From assembly GCA_016183815.1 (NCBI GenBank), contig JACPDW010000007.1:1-64000 (forward strand): a DNA stretch of 64,000 bases, read 5' to 3'. Position 1 is the stretch's first letter. Every line of letters begins with the position of its first letter. This document shows, piece by piece, positions 9,541 to 17,110 of the stretch. The stretch comes from Flavobacteriia bacterium. Lineage in GTDB: Bacteria; Bacteroidota; Bacteroidia; Flavobacteriales_D; Crocinitomicaceae. Below the pieces are notes generated by a model. That model was given only the letters and a program-made list of their open reading frames with translations, searched no databases and had not been told where the DNA came from. Position numbers and translations under genes: made by a program.

Positions 9541-9999
9541 TTAAATTAAAACTTTTGAAATAGTTCTATTTGATTTAAATGAAATGTTATAATTTAGAGT
9601 ATAAAAAGGCTCTATAAATTCTATATTTCCAATTGAAATTAACGTAATAGGATTAAAATCTAACGAATTTATACTATTATCATTTTGTTGTAAATTTAAA
9701 TAGAATTTATAATTTTCGAAAATTAACTTTCTTTCGTTTTTATCTAAAATGCCAGCATAAGAAACAGCGATTTCTCTGCTTGAAAAGTTTTTAAATAAAA
9801 CATCTAATTTTCTTTCATTTTTTATGTCTTCCTTAATATTATCACTTTCACCTATATAAATTATTTTTTTTAGCACTATTATATCGTTTTTTATAACATG
9901 TTTACATTCATATATAAAAAATATTCCCGATATTGCTGGTAATTCATTAAAGTTTTTTTTTAACCAATATCCTTCAATGTTAACTATTTTCTTTTTCAT
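9541..9999 (-). CDS. GIY-YIG-like single-domain protein, probably degenerate
   Basis: 152 residues, no signal peptide. It shows the two hallmark strands of the GIY-YIG fold: SGIFFIYE (24-31) and KKIIYIGES (44-52), followed by a helix and an NER segment (88-90) where the family's catalytic Glu often lies. The first motif is GIF rather than GIY, and no clear arginine in the usual helix position is evident, so nuclease activity is uncertain. It sits convergent to the LytTR regulator with a 19-base gap and is followed on the same strand by unrelated-looking spacing to the HPt gene. It may be a signalling or nucleic-acid-binding accessory of the module, or simply a neighbour. The GIY-YIG assignment rests on motif pattern only. 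Confidence 0.5.
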   Translation of the reverse strand: MKKKIVNIEGYWLKKNFNELPAISGIFFIYECKHVIKNDIIVLKKIIYIGESDNIKEDIKNERKLDVLFKNFSSREIAVSYAGILDKNERKLIFENYKFYLNLQQNDNSINSLDFNPITLISIGNIEFIEPFYTLNYNISFKSNRTISKVLI

Positions 10000-10113
10000 T
10001 TTAATAAATAATAATTTTCAACAAAAAAAACTATTTTTAAAATAAGTGACTTTAATATTTCGATAAATGGCTATAAATTGATGCCAATCAACATTTATTA
10101 GTTTTCTTCTGTT

Positions 10114-10467
10114 TTAAGAATAATCTAATATTTTAATTTTTAGTTCAATTTTAATTTTTTTAGTAATCTCTAATAAAGTTTTAATATTTTTATCAATTTC
10201 GTAGTATTTTAAATCAAAATTTAAATTATAGGTATAAATCAAATTATCAATAATTTCTCTTTCATTAACAAATAATTCAAAATTTGGTTTAATTTTATGA
10301 ATAGCTTGTTTCAGTAATAATTCGTTTTTTTCTAAATGATAATTATTCAAAGACTCTTCAAAATTATTTAATTCGTTTAAAAATAATTTTAAAGAGACCT
10401 TAATAAAGTCTTTTCTGTTGTTCGGCGTAGTATATGCACTTATTTTTTTTAAACAAATCAGCTCCAT
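10114..10467 (-). CDS. HPt-like histidine phosphotransfer protein
   Basis: 117 residues, predicted all helical, no signal peptide or membrane helix. The segment LLLKQAIHKIKPNFELF (51-67) matches the HPt active-site helix, in which the phospho-acceptor His (here His57) is followed by Lys-x-Lys-Pro in Bacteroidota HPt proteins. Other helices (about 20-45, 70-90, 95-115) would complete a four-helix bundle. An HPt would accept phosphate from the receivers of the two hybrid kinases encoded 3-6 kb away and pass it to a response regulator such as the LytTR protein. It is transcribed from the opposite strand to the kinases, so its expression may be separately controlled. The domain call is from the motif and helix pattern; a coincidental helical protein is the main alternative. 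Confidence 0.6.
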   Translation of the reverse strand: MELICLKKISAYTTPNNRKDFIKVSLKLFLNELNNFEESLNNYHLEKNELLLKQAIHKIKPNFELFVNEREIIDNLIYTYNLNFDLKYYEIDKNIKTLLEITKKIKIELKIKILDYS

Positions 10468-10705
10468 TGTTAAATTATTTACATTTTACACTAAATTAGG
10501 CATTATATTAACACTTTAATTCTAAAATTAGATGAATTACACAAAATTTAGGTTTTTAGTACCTAAATCAACTATTTTTGTTTTATTAACTCGATTAAAA
10601 TGTTAATAAAAGAATACTCTTTAAATCATTATAAAATCAGTTTTAAATTTAATAATTAATAAAATTTTTAAATAAAATTAAGAATTTTAAAAACACAAAA
10701 TCATT

Positions 10706-10882
10706 TCATTTTGCAGAATAACCTAAAATAATTGTAATCCATCGAAAAAAAACTTTAAATGAAAAAAAACTGTAGTAATATTGTATCGTTAGATAAAGCT
10801 GAAAGCTGAAAAGTAAGTAAGTAATTTTTCATAGTAGTAGTAGGGTTAGAGAGGCTTTTTCATAGAAGCCTCTCTCTTTTTA
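10706..10882 (+). ncRNA. Candidate small RNA or leader transcript ending at a strong terminator
   Basis: A near-consensus -7 box (TCATTTTG, 10706-10713) is followed by a possible 16-codon ORF (ATG at 10759, MKKNCSNIVSLDKAES, stop at 10807-10809), a short triple GTAA repeat, a TAG-rich stretch and a perfect intrinsic terminator (10848-10880). No plus-strand gene follows for 10 kb, so the transcript, if made, is an isolated RNA of about 160-170 bases, a short-peptide mRNA, or a leader that has lost its operon. The terminator is seen directly; the promoter and the RNA are inferred. Confidence 0.4.
10848..10880 (+). terminator. Intrinsic terminator, perfect 10-bp stem
   Basis: AGAGAGGCTT (10848-10857) pairs perfectly with AAGCCTCTCT (10866-10875) across an 8-base loop and is followed by CTTTT. 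It is the strongest plus-strand terminator I saw in the window and has no annotated upstream gene on that strand. Confidence 0.8.
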
Positions 10883-10984
10883 TAGACGATTTGTTTTTAA
10901 TTTGTGTCGGTAAGAAAACTCTAAAGCACTTCAAATTTAAGTTTTTGAATCCGTCATTTACTTTAGAAATCTTCTAACTTTAAA

Positions 10985-12775
10985 TTATCGATTAGAATAA
11001 GAATTTTCAAAAATCACTTCATCACAAAGAGTTTTAACCATTTCAATTAATTCTTGTTTGAATGATTCAAATGGATATTTACCTTTTTCAATTTCTCTGA
11101 GTTTTTTTTCCCAAATCCCAGTAAGTTCAGCACTTTTTAGTAGTTCGTTTTGAATGAGTTGGATTAATCTACTTCCCATTTCTGTTGGGTGTAAGTTTTT
11201 TTTCTTTTTTTCAATATACGCTCTTTTGAATAAAGTCTCGATAATGTTTGCACGTGTTGAAGGGCGACCGATACCATTTTCCTTGAGCATTTCTCTCATT
11301 TCTTCATCGTCCACTTGTTTACCTGCCGTTTCCATTGCTCTTAAAAGGGTAGCTTCAGTAAAAGGTTTTGGGGCAGTCGTTTTACCTTTGTGAATTTTTG
11401 GTTCATGATTTCCTTTTTCACCTACTTCGAAAGGAGGAAGCATTTTTTCTTCTTCGTTTTTTTCTTTTCCTTTTTCACCACTAGATTTTTCATTTTCGTA
11501 TACAATTCTCCAACCAAGTTCTAAAATCTGTTTACCTTGTGTTTTAAACTCTATTTCTCCAACTTTTCCAATTACTTGAGTGATGGCCACCTTACATTCA
11601 GGATAAAATACAGCGATAAATCTTTTTGCAATAAGTTGATAAACTGTTTTTTCATCTCCAACAAGTTGATTATCAGAAACACCTGTCGGGATTATTGCAT
11701 GATGATCACTAATTTTTTTATCGTCAAAAACTGATTTTAATTTGGGAATTGGTTTTTGCAAAAGAGTTGTTGTAAACTGTGAATAATTATCCATTTTTTG
11801 AAGTATTCCTTCAATTTTTGGATGTAGGTCTTCTGACAAATAAGTGGTATCTACTCTTGGGTATGTTACCAATTTCTTTTCATATAAAGATTGAACTAAT
11901 TTTAACGTTTCATCGGCAGAAAATCCATACTTTTTGTTACATTCTACTTGCAAAGAAGTCAAATCAAACAATCTAGGATTACCTTCTTTTGCTTCTTTTT
12001 TATCGACAAGGGTAATTTCAAATTCATGTTCTTGGAGATATACTAAACCTTTTTTAGCTTTTTCTTCCGTTTTTAATCTTGGAATTTGAGCTAAAAATTC
12101 AGTTTTTTTGTACAGTGTTTTAAGTTCCCAATATTCTTCCGTACGAAAAGCATCAATTTCTTGCTGTCGATGAACAATCATTGCTAAAGTTGGAGTTTGA
12201 ACTCTTCCAATGGACAATACATGCTCACCTTTTCCAAATTTTTTGGTAAACAATCTTGTTGCATTCATTCCAAGCAACCAATCTCCAATTGCTCTAGCAC
12301 TACCCACTTCATATAAAAGTTGGTAATGAGAGCCCTCTTTTAATTTTTGAAAACCTTCTTTTATAGCCTCTGTTGTTAAGGAGGAGATCCACAAACGTTT
12401 AATTGGTGCTTTACATTTAGCTTTTAGCAAAACCCAACGTTGAATGAGTTCACCTTCCTGACCAGCATCACCACAATTTATAACTTCATCAGCTTGTTGA
12501 ACTAAAGAAGTGATAATTTTAAACTGATTTTCAACTCCTTTATTTTCAATTAGTTTAATTCCAAAATTATTGGGAATAATGGGTAAATCTTCTAATTTCC
12601 AATATTTCCAATGACTAAAGTAATCATGAGGTTCTTTTAAAGTGCAAAGATGCCCAAAAGTCCAAGTAACTTGATAGCCATTGCCTTCAAGGTAACCATT
12701 TTTTTGATTTGTTGCACCAATTATTTTTGCTATGTCTTTTGCAACACTTGGTTTTTCAGCAATACATACAATCAT
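10985..12775 (-). CDS. topB: DNA topoisomerase III (type IA)
   Basis: 596 residues. Type IA topoisomerase that nicks one DNA strand through a tyrosine link and passes the other, helping resolve replication and recombination intermediates. The TOPRIM domain has Glu7 (IAEKPSVAK) and the DxExE-like motif CGDAGQEGE (Asp103, Glu107, Glu109). The strand-passage region has SIGRVQTPTLAMI (188-200), and the catalytic Tyr305 lies in KLVTYPRVDTTYL. A late conserved block reads GIGRPSTRANIIETL. It is a little shorter than E. coli TopB and has no C-terminal zinc ribbon. It starts eight bases after the stop of the S46 peptidase gene on the same strand, so the two are probably co-transcribed although functionally unrelated. 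Confidence 0.95.
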   Translation of the reverse strand: MIVCIAEKPSVAKDIAKIIGATNQKNGYLEGNGYQVTWTFGHLCTLKEPHDYFSHWKYWKLEDLPIIPNNFGIKLIENKGVENQFKIITSLVQQADEVINCGDAGQEGELIQRWVLLKAKCKAPIKRLWISSLTTEAIKEGFQKLKEGSHYQLLYEVGSARAIGDWLLGMNATRLFTKKFGKGEHVLSIGRVQTPTLAMIVHRQQEIDAFRTEEYWELKTLYKKTEFLAQIPRLKTEEKAKKGLVYLQEHEFEITLVDKKEAKEGNPRLFDLTSLQVECNKKYGFSADETLKLVQSLYEKKLVTYPRVDTTYLSEDLHPKIEGILQKMDNYSQFTTTLLQKPIPKLKSVFDDKKISDHHAIIPTGVSDNQLVGDEKTVYQLIAKRFIAVFYPECKVAITQVIGKVGEIEFKTQGKQILELGWRIVYENEKSSGEKGKEKNEEEKMLPPFEVGEKGNHEPKIHKGKTTAPKPFTEATLLRAMETAGKQVDDEEMREMLKENGIGRPSTRANIIETLFKRAYIEKKKKNLHPTEMGSRLIQLIQNELLKSAELTGIWEKKLREIEKGKYPFESFKQELIEMVKTLCDEVIFENSYSNR

Positions 12776-12782
12776 TTGAAAA

Positions 12783-14906
12783 TCATTTCATCAAAACCAT
12801 TTCATCGACAAGATGTTTAGCACCTGAATAAATATCCATAACCCAAAGCACATAACGAATATCCACTACAACATTTCTACATCTTTTACTATCAAAATGA
12901 TAATCAGACATCGTACTTTCCCAAGTTCTGTCGAAATTCAATCCCATAAGATAACCATTTTCATCAAGTACAGGGGAACCAGAATTACCGCCAGTCGTGT
13001 GATTAGAGCCAGTAAAACAAACCCATAATTCCTCATCTTGAGCATACGAGCCGTACTCTTTCTTTTTATACAAGTCCAACATACGATTTTCAATTTCAAA
13101 ATCACTATTTCCAGTATAATACTTTTGAATAATCCCATCTAAAGTGGTATGTTCGGTATAAGTCATTCCGTCGTATGGTGCAGAACCTTCTAATTGACCG
13201 TAGGTTACCCTTAAAGTTCCATTTGCATCAGACCAATGTTTGTCATCAGGAAAAAGCAAATACTTTCCTTCTACATATATTTTAAGATAAGAGTTCATTT
13301 GAGCTTGTAATTCTCTATATTTTGGAACAATTTGTTCTTTAATTCGATTTGAAACAGACAAATAATGGGAATACGCTTTGTCGTTCTTAATTTTATTAAT
13401 AGATTTATTTGAAAGATTGTTTATCCATTGAATATATTTATCTTTATTAGTTAAAATTGATTTTAAATACAATTCATTTGATTTTTCATTTGGGCTATAA
13501 AGAAAAGAAGTACTGAGTTCTGATTCAATATTTTTAAAATATTCTTTACTTTGTAGTAAAAAAATTTGTTTATCCACATCAATATTATAATCTTTATAAA
13601 AACTTTCTGCGGAAGAAATGTATTTGTTTTTAAAAGCGTCTAATTCTTCTTTGGTCATATTAGCAGAATAGTTTTTAATGATTTCATCTATTGCTCTACA
13701 AAGGTCAAAAACTTCAGCTCCGACAAAGACATATTCTATATACATTTGATATTCAAAATCATACTTAGAATATTCACTCATCATAGCATTCATTTGAGAG
13801 ATTATATGCTGGAATTTCGCAAAATTTTGATTGGATAATGCATTTTGATTGTAGTTACTTTCGTATGACAATTTTTTTTGTATTGAATTCATTTCTCTCA
13901 AACCACCAATTTGTCCAATCCATTTTTTGTAAGCATTAGCGATGCTAGCTTGTTTAGCAGCATATTGTATTCTAGTTTGATCACTCTCTTTCATCGCTTT
14001 ATCGATAACAGACAAAGACAATTCTCTCATTTTGATACGGGCAGGTCTTTCTTTTTCAAGAATATATTTTAAATGTCCTGAAACAAGATGTTGTTCTGTT
14101 TGACCAGGAAAACCATAAACCATTGTGAAATCACCTTTTTTTCTATCTTTAAAAGAAATTGGGAGAAAATGAATTGGGGTATAAGGAACATTTTCTAAAG
14201 AATAAGGTGCTGGTTTATTGTCTTTCCCACAATAAATTCTAAACACTGAAAAATCACCTGTATGTCGAGGCCAAACCCAATTGTCAGTATCTCCACCAAA
14301 TTTTCCAATTGAGTTGGGAGGTGTTCCAACAAACCTAACATCTAAAAACACTTCTTTAACTAATAAATAATAATGATTGCCATAATCGAATGCTTTTATT
14401 TCTGCTTCAAAATGGTTACCAATTTGAGCGTCAGCAACAAGTTTAGCAATATTTGATTTAATTTTTTTTAATTTAGAAGTTGTTTCTTCATTTTCAACAA
14501 TTGAAAAAAACACTTCTTTGGTTACTTCTTCTATGCGAACTATTCTAGTGGCTGTTAAATTATTGTTTGGTAATTCACTAGAAAGATCTTTTGCCCAAAA
14601 TCCATTTTTTAAATAATCTTTTTCCAAAGAGGAATGTGATTGAATTTGAGAATAACCGCAGTGATGATTTGTAAGTAAAAGCCCTTTGTTTGAAACCAAT
14701 TCAGCTGTACAACCACCACCAAAATGTATGATAGCATCTTTTAGACTTGAGTGGTTGACACTGTAAATTTGTTCGGCAGTTAATTTCATTCCTTTAGCTT
14801 GCATATCCGATTCAAAAGCACTTAACAATGAAGGGATTAACATTCCTTCTTCTGCCTTTAGGAAAGAAAAAGTCAAAAAGAAAACACATGTAATTAGGTT
14901 TTTCAT
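12783..14906 (-). CDS. S46-family dipeptidyl peptidase, DPP11-like
   Basis: 707 residues with a signal peptide (MKNLITCVFFLTFSFLKA), so periplasmic. S46 peptidases remove dipeptides from oligopeptide N-termini. The chymotrypsin-like catalytic His lies in LLLTNHHCGY (His81/82) and the nucleophile is Ser642 in GNSGSPVL. In S46 enzymes the residue 18 after the nucleophile sets specificity: Gly in DPP7 (hydrophobic P1) and Arg in DPP11 (Asp/Glu P1). Here it is Arg660 (GLNFDRTWE), which predicts cleavage after acidic residues. The length agrees with P. gingivalis DPP11 (about 720). It probably feeds on peptides made by secreted proteases. First gene of a likely two-gene transcript with topB; a TAATTTTG box lies upstream. 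Confidence 0.93.
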   Translation of the reverse strand: MKNLITCVFFLTFSFLKAEEGMLIPSLLSAFESDMQAKGMKLTAEQIYSVNHSSLKDAIIHFGGGCTAELVSNKGLLLTNHHCGYSQIQSHSSLEKDYLKNGFWAKDLSSELPNNNLTATRIVRIEEVTKEVFFSIVENEETTSKLKKIKSNIAKLVADAQIGNHFEAEIKAFDYGNHYYLLVKEVFLDVRFVGTPPNSIGKFGGDTDNWVWPRHTGDFSVFRIYCGKDNKPAPYSLENVPYTPIHFLPISFKDRKKGDFTMVYGFPGQTEQHLVSGHLKYILEKERPARIKMRELSLSVIDKAMKESDQTRIQYAAKQASIANAYKKWIGQIGGLREMNSIQKKLSYESNYNQNALSNQNFAKFQHIISQMNAMMSEYSKYDFEYQMYIEYVFVGAEVFDLCRAIDEIIKNYSANMTKEELDAFKNKYISSAESFYKDYNIDVDKQIFLLQSKEYFKNIESELSTSFLYSPNEKSNELYLKSILTNKDKYIQWINNLSNKSINKIKNDKAYSHYLSVSNRIKEQIVPKYRELQAQMNSYLKIYVEGKYLLFPDDKHWSDANGTLRVTYGQLEGSAPYDGMTYTEHTTLDGIIQKYYTGNSDFEIENRMLDLYKKKEYGSYAQDEELWVCFTGSNHTTGGNSGSPVLDENGYLMGLNFDRTWESTMSDYHFDSKRCRNVVVDIRYVLWVMDIYSGAKHLVDEMVLMK

Positions 14907-14923
14907 AATTTTTTACAAAATCC

Positions 14924-14931
14924 CAAAATTA
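14924..14931 (-). promoter_or_regulatory. Candidate -7 box (TAATTTTG) for the S46 peptidase-topB unit
   Basis: Read on the minus strand it matches TAnnTTTG and lies 17 bases from the peptidase ATG at 14906. No clear -33 element is seen. Confidence 0.45.
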
Positions 14932-15120
14932 GCATAATTTAAACAACTTTCTAAAAGTAAATTTTCTTTTTTTTCCACTTTTGATAGATTTTATTAAAAA
15001 ATGTACTGTTTGACATTAATCTAGCTGAAATATTCTTGTTGATGAAAAAGGGGGTGTTAATTTTTTTAGATTAAATGGGGTCAATTGAATTTATTTTCAA
15101 AGAGAATGACGAACGTAAAT

Positions 15121-15333
15121 TCAAGAATTTAGCTTTGTCATTAAATCTTCGTGGTTTTTAGTATGAATTAAACCAATTCCCTTTTCAACATTTTCTATTG
15201 CTTGAAAAGTTTCTTTATTTGGAAAACGCAAAACTTCAACGCCTTTTTTTTCAGTAGAGCTCAATTTTATCAAATCTAAAATGATTTTTCCCATTTTAGA
15301 TCGTTCATTTATTTTTAAGGTTATTGTTGTCAT
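15121..15333 (-). CDS. Small antitoxin-like protein, partner toxin absent
   Basis: I take the start at ATG 15333 (MTTITLKINERSKMGK...), giving 70 residues. A longer frame from 15441 adds a Phe/Asn-rich head that looks non-coding and spans an inverted repeat. The N-terminal beta strand with TITLKIN, a following helix (KIILDLIK) and an acidic C-terminal part resemble short type II antitoxins found beside RelE-like toxins in Bacteroidota. No toxin gene is adjacent: downstream there is no ORF, and upstream is the HigBA pair. A frameshifted copy of its first half lies at 16668-16863, and the ATG-proximal 30 bases are nearly identical between the two. Function is inferred; no domain is confirmed. 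Confidence 0.55.
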   Translation of the reverse strand: MTTITLKINERSKMGKIILDLIKLSSTEKKGVEVLRFPNKETFQAIENVEKGIGLIHTKNHEDLMTKLNS

Positions 15334-15445
15334 GAGTTCTGTTTTAACAAGGTTAAAAAAAATTTTGAAATTAAAAAATCGATTGAAATTAGCGTGAAAG
15401 TTTCTTATGGGATAAAAATTATCGTTTTTCATGAAATACATATGC

Positions 15446-15462
15446 CAGGATTACAAATCCTG
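15446..15462. repeat. Short palindrome, REP-like
   Basis: CAGGATT ACA AATCCTG is a perfect 7-bp inverted repeat with a 3-base loop, followed by GAAGAGCGGGAG. Short GGATTTGTAATCC-type palindromes with GC-rich flanks are typical of REP sequences associated with IS200-like (RAYT) transposases in Bacteroidota. Only one copy was noticed here, so this is suggestive only. Confidence 0.35.
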
Positions 15463-15488
15463 AAGAGCGGGAGAAATATTAGACCTTT

Positions 15489-15809
15489 TTAAATATCAAA
15501 ACTCACTCTTAATTGTCTTCCAAAACCTTCACGAATAATGCGCATCAAAGTAGATAGACGAATATCGCTTGCGTGGTTTTCAATCTTAGAAATATAAGTT
15601 TTTGTTGTACCACATTTGATAGCCAACTGCTCTTGAGTCATACCTTGTTCCTTACGAAGCTCATGAATCATGACACCTAATTTGAATGATTCAAAACCTT
15701 CCTCATATTGCTTACGTGTTTCAGCACCTTTTTTACCGTATTGTGCATCTAAATGGTCTGAAAATGTAGTGATATTTTTATTTATACTCATAATTTCTTT
15801 ATTTTTCAT
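15489..15809 (-). CDS. higA: HigA-type antitoxin, XRE-family helix-turn-helix protein
   Basis: 106 residues. The C-terminal half is a Cro/C1-type helix-turn-helix (about 48-100): IHELRKEQGMTQEQLAIKCG, then TKTYISKIENHASDIRLSTL. The N-terminal half, with KKGAETRKQYEEGFESF, is the linker typical of XRE antitoxins that neutralise a RelE/HigB toxin. Its start overlaps the end of the toxin gene by 11 bases (toxin first, as in other higBA pairs), so the two are translationally coupled. The protein probably also represses the pair's own promoter. An internal start (MSINKN, six codons in) is possible. Confidence 0.88.
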   Translation of the reverse strand: MKNKEIMSINKNITTFSDHLDAQYGKKGAETRKQYEEGFESFKLGVMIHELRKEQGMTQEQLAIKCGTTKTYISKIENHASDIRLSTLMRIIREGFGRQLRVSFDI

Positions 15810-16143
15810 TAAAATATGCTTTTTTTATTTTTTCTGCCAATTCAATTTCTTTTTTCGGAGTTTTGTTTGTCTTTTTCTGAAATCCATTTACTAAAACGAC
15901 CAATTTTCCTTTATCAAAAAAACTAAAAACTCGATAAATACTTGAACCAACTTCAACCCTAATCTCGTAAATACCATCAGTTCCAGTAATGTGCTTGAAA
16001 TATTTCTCAGGAACTCGATCAATGGTAGCAATTAACTGTAACGTCCAGTTGAATTTATTCTTAACTTCGGGTTTTAGAGTTTCAAAAAAATCTAAATAAT
16101 AATGTTTGTAATAGACAATGCTCCTCTTGAAATTTCCTTCCAC
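15799..16143 (-). CDS. higB: HigB/RelE-type toxin
   Basis: 114 residues. It matches the phage-derived Gp49-like/HigB group of the RelE superfamily: a helical start, VPEKYFKHITGTDGIYEIRVE, then SSIYRVFSFFDKGKLVVLVNGFQKKTNKTPKKEIELAEK. The block YRVFSFFDKGKLVVLVNGF(Q)KK is the usual signature, and its basic residues contact mRNA in the ribosomal A site. Such toxins cleave mRNA during translation. It precedes and overlaps the XRE antitoxin gene. It appears intact. Upstream (16144-16318) no other gene is seen. Confidence 0.88.
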   Translation of the reverse strand: MEGNFKRSIVYYKHYYLDFFETLKPEVKNKFNWTLQLIATIDRVPEKYFKHITGTDGIYEIRVEVGSSIYRVFSFFDKGKLVVLVNGFQKKTNKTPKKEIELAEKIKKAYFNEK

Positions 16144-16318
16144 AATACAAAGTTAGCTAATTAGATAACAATTTGCAAGTTTTTGGACTATTTTTTTTAG
16201 AGTTTTACAAAAATATATGTACTTTTTGTTAAGAATTGCAAATTTTACAACATTATGAATTCGTCTCAATGATTGAATTATCTGCAACAGGATTATTAAT
16301 TCAACTGAGCGGTTCATC

Positions 16319-16624
16319 CTATTCAAATAATCTTAAATTTCTATTAGGTAGATATAACATATAAAAGAAAATAAAAAATAAATATAATAGAATAAACACA
16401 AAAATTTTCAATTTTATTTTTAGATTTATTGTATTGATAGTAAATGAGACAATCAAAAATAATGGAACAATAATAAAAAATTCAAGATATGTATTTGTGA
16501 TGTCTGGCACGAAGTTTTCATGTGATTTATTAGTTGGTAAACACATTTCTATCAAAATAATAAAGATTCCTATAAAAATAATTGAAATTATATTGAAAAT
16601 GTTATTTTGTTTCATAAAAAGCAT
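16319..16624 (-). CDS. Small three-helix membrane protein of unknown function
   Basis: 101 residues (98 if the second ATG at 16615 is used, which gives the cleaner start MKQNNIF). Three hydrophobic helices: about residues 9-27, 47-65 and 72-92. The loop after helix 1 contains CLPTNKSHENFVPDITN. No family recognised. It lies within the toxin-antitoxin cluster, transcribed in the same direction as its neighbours but 175 bases or more from the toxin gene. It could be a small membrane toxin or a stray hypothetical; nothing in the sequence decides. Confidence 0.5.
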   Translation of the reverse strand: MLFMKQNNIFNIISIIFIGIFIILIEMCLPTNKSHENFVPDITNTYLEFFIIVPLFLIVSFTINTINLKIKLKIFVFILLYLFFIFFYMLYLPNRNLRLFE

Positions 16625-16667
16625 GAAAAATTAAATTAAAACAAAAATAAGGATTGTGGTTTGTATT

Positions 16668-16863
16668 TCAAAGGAATTTACCGTTTTCACGAAGTAAAAT
16701 TAACACTTCTTCAAGTAAAGAAATATTTAAGCCTCTAAAGTTTTCTCATTTGGCACATATAATACCTCAACTCCTTTTTTTTCAGAAGAGCTCAATTTTA
16801 TCAAATCTAAAATGATTTTTCCCATTTAGATCGTTCATTAATTTTTAAGGTTATTGTTGTCAT
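16668..16863 (-). pseudogene. Frameshifted copy of the 15121-15333 antitoxin gene
   Basis: From ATG 16863 the frame reads MTTITLKINERSK, identical to the intact gene, then loses one A in the run before the next Met codon and meets a stop a few codons later. Correcting the shift gives SSSEKKGVEVLYVPNEKTL, clearly parallel to SSTEKKGVEVLRFPNKETF. After another shift the frame continues as LNISLLEEVLILLRENG to a TGA at 16668-16670. The DNA of the first 90 bases is almost identical to the intact gene, so the duplication looks recent compared with the decay of its 3' half. Confidence 0.8.
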
Positions 16864-16968
16864 AAAACATCATTTAATACAAATTTACAAAAAATAGTTT
16901 TAAGAAATACAAAATCGTAATTCTCTCAAAAATCAAAGTCTAAAAAACCAAAAATTTTAAAATCCAAA

Positions 16969-17079
16969 CTACATATTCCTCCTATACTCTACCCTCCAAC
17001 CTCAAATAGCGCATTAGTAATCTCTCCTAAGGATGAATATTTACACGTTTCCATCAATTGTTCAAACAAATTTTTGTTT
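16969..17079 (-). repeat. Decayed duplicate of the icmF 3' end
   Basis: About 110 bases match 17869-17976, the last 35 or so codons of icmF, in the same orientation, at roughly 80-85% by eye. A run of more than 35 bases (GAATATTTACACGTTTCCAT and onwards) is identical. A 2-base insertion near the 3' end shifts the frame and creates an early stop (EVGG*). It lies just downstream of the MNT gene, so the HEPN-MNT cassette sits between the real icmF end and this copy. It is not expressed as part of any intact gene. Confidence 0.85.
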
Positions 17080-17110
17080 AATAAAGTAACAAATATTACT
17101 TTCAGAAAAA

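Larger units (their letters stand above)
10468..10984. other. Intergenic region holding one orphan terminated transcript candidate
   Basis: A 517-base AT-rich gap between the HPt gene and topB, both on the minus strand. No protein of useful length is coded. The first 230 bases show nothing recognisable apart from A/T tracts. The rest contains a candidate plus-strand transcript with a strong terminator, listed separately. Confidence 0.6.

Noticed and set aside
10759-10809. Amino-acid-operon leader peptide (attenuator)
   Set aside because: The 16-codon ORF has no run of a single amino acid, and no biosynthetic gene follows; the valine- and serine-like runs nearby are interrupted by stops and have no start codon.
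15334-15441. Longer start for the antitoxin-like gene
   Set aside because: The added residues are Phe/Asn-rich, span non-coding-looking sequence and are not repeated in the duplicate copy, whose match begins at the inner ATG.
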